A DNA stretch of 64,000 bases from positions 62,001-126,000 of the forward strand of contig AAXZ01000004.1 of the NCBI GenBank assembly GCA_000169395.1. The letters are read 5' to 3'. Positions within the stretch are counted from its first letter, which is position 1; every line of letters begins with the position of its first letter. A program made the translations under genes and the position numbers. The stretch is from Rhodobacteraceae bacterium HTCC2150 (lineage in GTDB: Bacteria > Pseudomonadota > Alphaproteobacteria > Rhodobacterales > Rhodobacteraceae). A model generated the notes under the pieces. It worked only from the letters and a program-made list of their open reading frames with translations, did no database searches and was not told the DNA's origin. Shown one piece after another: positions 62,225 through 64,000 of the stretch.

Positions 62225-63198
62225 CAAAGGTTTTAATTCTTGGTGCCGGCGGTATGGTCGGGCAAAAGCTGGCGCATCATTTGTTGGCGAATGGGTTAAA
62301 TGGCGACACAGACCTTGAAATTTCGGGCGTTGATATTGGCTTTCCGCCAAATGGTGCCGCTATTCATACCCATCACACTGGCAATCTTACCGATCCTGCG
62401 CTGATTGCCAAAGTGGCCACAGCACGACCCGATGTGATTTTTCATCTGGCAGCAATTGTGTCTGGTGAATCCGAAACCAATTTTGACAAAGGCTGGGCCA
62501 CGAACATGTCCAGCATGTGGTCTTTGCTTGAGGCATTGCGCGCAGAACATCTGGCCACTAATGGGCAATATGTACCGCGGTTTGTTTTCACGTCATCCAT
62601 TGCAGTTTTCGGAGCACCATTTCAGGAGAAAATCAGCGATACATTCCTTAGCGCGCCGCAAACAAGTTACGGCGCGCAAAAAGCCATCGACGAATTGATG
62701 GTCTCTGATTTCAGCCGCAAAGGTTTCATTGATGGCATTTCTATACGCCTGCCAACCATTTGTGTGCGTCCAGGTAAGGCGAACTTGGCGGCATCTTCGT
62801 TCTTTTCAGGCATCATTCGCGAACCATTGAATGGGTTAGAAGGTATATTGCCTGTGTCAGATACAACCCGACATTGGCATGCTTCGCCACGTTCAGCGGT
62901 TGGTTTCCTGTGTCATTCCGCAGCACTTGATACAGCGCGGTTAGAAGGACGTCGCGCGCTTAATTTACCCGGCGTGTCATGTACCGTTGCTGAACAAATT
63001 GAGGCATTGCGCAGCCTTGCAGGTGAAAAGGTAGTGGCATTGATCAAACCCAAACCTGACGAGGCTGTGATGAAGATTGTTGCGGGTTGGCCCCGTGATT
63101 TTGATCCACAGAGGGCTATTTCACTGGGGTATAAGGCCGAAAGCAATTTCCAAGAAATCATCCAAGTTTACATGGATGATGATCTGGGGCGCAGTTAG
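62221..63198 (+). CDS. denD: D-erythronate dehydrogenase-like NAD-dependent epimerase/dehydratase family protein
   Basis: A 325-residue extended SDR. It has an N-terminal GAGGMVGQKLAHHLL motif, IFHLAAIVSGE, the catalytic FTSSIAVFG Ser/Thr region and Tyr-x3-Lys in SYGAQKAIDELMV, followed by SIRLPTICVRPGKAN. This set is characteristic of DenD, which oxidises D-erythronate at C2. The kinase and aldolase of that pathway (OtnK, OtnC, OtnI) are not in this window. The gene ends 6 bases from the convergent GntR gene. Confidence 0.87.
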   Translation: MTKVLILGAGGMVGQKLAHHLLANGLNGDTDLEISGVDIGFPPNGAAIHTHHTGNLTDPALIAKVATARPDVIFHLAAIVSGESETNFDKGWATNMSSMWSLLEALRAEHLATNGQYVPRFVFTSSIAVFGAPFQEKISDTFLSAPQTSYGAQKAIDELMVSDFSRKGFIDGISIRLPTICVRPGKANLAASSFFSGIIREPLNGLEGILPVSDTTRHWHASPRSAVGFLCHSAALDTARLEGRRALNLPGVSCTVAEQIEALRSLAGEKVVALIKPKPDEAVMKIVAGWPRDFDPQRAISLGYKAESNFQEIIQVYMDDDLGRS

Positions 63199-63204
63199 GA
63201 CCCG

Positions 63205-63873
63205 TTATTTGGTGTCAATGTCGGCGTGGTTTTCGCGAAGGTTGCGCGCAAGATGTTCGTGCACCTTTTGGCGCGCCAGAGGGGCGTTTCGGTCCAAAGC
63301 TGCATCAAGAATGGCTTTGTGATCAACGATGTTGTCGCTGTAATAGCCATAATTGGTTTTTGCATTCACCACCTGTTGGCGGAATTGATCATAAATCAAA
63401 CCATGGGTCGTTTGCATCAGGGTTGAACCACAGGCGGCCAACAGCGTCTGATGGAATTCTTTTTCAGCAACGCTCCACAAGGCAGCAAGTGGTTCAACCT
63501 CACCGGTAGAGGAAATGCGGCTTTCAATATGAGACAGCTTGTGATGGGCACCCGTCAATCGCGCCTCCCACTCGACACCGCCGTTGTTGATCGAACGCTC
63601 AAGACCTTCGGCCTCTAGCAATATGCGCATTTCCGCCAATTCGTGACGCCGTGTTTTTGATTGAACAGGCACGCGAAATCCACGTTGTTCTTGGAAATCA
63701 ACCAACCCTGCCATGGATAATCTAAAAAGGATTTCACGAATGTTGCTGGCAGAACAATCATATTCAACGCGCAAAACCTCGGCCCTAAGTTTTGCGCCAT
63801 GTTCAAAGGCGCCAGCAATAAGGCGATCGCGTAGATTGTTGAAAACATCGAATTCAACTGTAGGGTCTGACAT
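63205..63873 (-). CDS. GntR family regulator (FCD domain)
   Basis: A 222-residue regulator. The N-terminal winged helix (LRDRLIAGAFEHGAKLRAEVL, then CSASNIREILFRLSMAGLVD) is followed by an FCD helical effector domain with metal-binding-type residues (EFHQTLLAAC, later VDHKAILDAALDR). I chose the ATG at 63873 as the family begins there; an ATG 24 codons earlier encodes hydrophobic non-family sequence. It is the likely regulator of the sugar-acid genes on either side of 61.1-61.3 kb. Confidence 0.87.
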   Translation of the reverse strand: MSDPTVEFDVFNNLRDRLIAGAFEHGAKLRAEVLRVEYDCSASNIREILFRLSMAGLVDFQEQRGFRVPVQSKTRRHELAEMRILLEAEGLERSINNGGVEWEARLTGAHHKLSHIESRISSTGEVEPLAALWSVAEKEFHQTLLAACGSTLMQTTHGLIYDQFRQQVVNAKTNYGYYSDNIVDHKAILDAALDRNAPLARQKVHEHLARNLRENHADIDTK

Positions 63874-63923
63874 AGCGCGCTTTCCAAACAAATACTGTTT
63901 AACGGAGTATAGATATAAAATAA

Positions 63924-63944
63924 TGAGATAATACATTAATCTCA
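63924..63944. promoter_or_regulatory. Inverted repeat upstream of the GntR gene
   Basis: TGAGAT (63924-63929) and ATCTCA (63939-63944) form a perfect 6-bp inverted repeat with a 9-base AT-rich spacer, 51-71 bases before the GntR start. It may be the autoregulatory operator of this regulator. Confidence 0.4.
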
Positions 63945-64000
63945 AAATTAATATAAAATAAAATATTTCTTGCCGCGCTGATTGGCAAAAGCTATCGTTT

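Noticed and set aside
1-64000. CRISPR arrays, prophage or known anti-phage systems
   Set aside because: No regularly spaced direct repeats, cas genes, phage structural genes, or restriction or toxin-antitoxin pairs could be recognised on either strand.

Overview
This window is a chromosomal stretch of a roseobacter-type alphaproteobacterium (Rhodobacterales, Rhodobacteraceae), judged from gene families and gene order only. The evidence is FnrL with a complete ccoNOQP-ccoGHIS set, single-chain PntA plus PntB, TRAP and peptide ABC transporters, the DUF3422, UPF0262 and DUF2948 families, and the order murA-DUF2948-hisD-UPF0262-phosphatase...infA-maf-rng-yacG-tRNA-Phe. Base composition looks moderate to AT-leaning for this order.

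Layout. 1-5.7 kb: 3' end of malate synthase G, a class I glutamine amidotransferase, a GNAT enzyme, an SDR dehydrogenase, and pntAB with a clear terminator. 5.8-14.1 kb: a DUF3422 protein, then a peptide/opine-type ABC importer split into two divergent units (oppABC-like leftward; a fused two-domain ATPase plus an ArgE-like deacylase rightward). 14.1-24.2 kb: amino/organic-acid catabolism, with two LysR regulators, an M20 amidohydrolase, an FAD oxidase / Gfo-Idh-MocA / isopropylmalate-dehydrogenase-like operon, an MBL-fold hydrolase, and a comD-comE-FMN dehydrogenase operon that fits oxidation and decarboxylation of a sulfolactate-like 2-hydroxy acid. 24.2-34.3 kb: the microaerobic module (fnrL, a universal stress protein, ccoNOQP, ccoGHIS) with three FNR-type boxes. 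34.4-39.7 kb: MarR regulator, TAXI-type TRAP transporter and a cytochrome P450. 39.8-48.3 kb: the conserved housekeeping block with tRNA-Phe and tRNA-Thr, interrupted by a cytochrome c-copC-copD insertion whose copD carries a frameshift.

48.3-56.1 kb is an accessory region. Two 1000-bp copies of one IS481-type element lie in opposite orientation around a 4.4-kb segment holding a methyltransferase, a DMT-family exporter and a DUF1415 protein. The second copy sits inside an RTX calcium-binding repeat gene that also carries a frameshift near its 3' end and seems to lack a start codon. 56.1-63.9 kb: a GFA-family protein, then a sugar-acid catabolic locus (SDR, IlvD/Edd dehydratase, FAH-family hydrolase, 2-hydroxyacid dehydrogenase), divergent from a threonate/erythronate-dehydrogenase-like pair, with a GntR regulator.

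The points I rate highest are the P450 coupled to a TAXI-TRAP importer, the ComDE plus FMN-dehydrogenase operon, the dehydratase-SDR-FAH hydrolase route, the triply damaged RTX gene, and two independent one-base losses in short A-runs (copD and RTX) that are either real decay or sequence errors. I saw no CRISPR array, phage, or clear anti-phage system.
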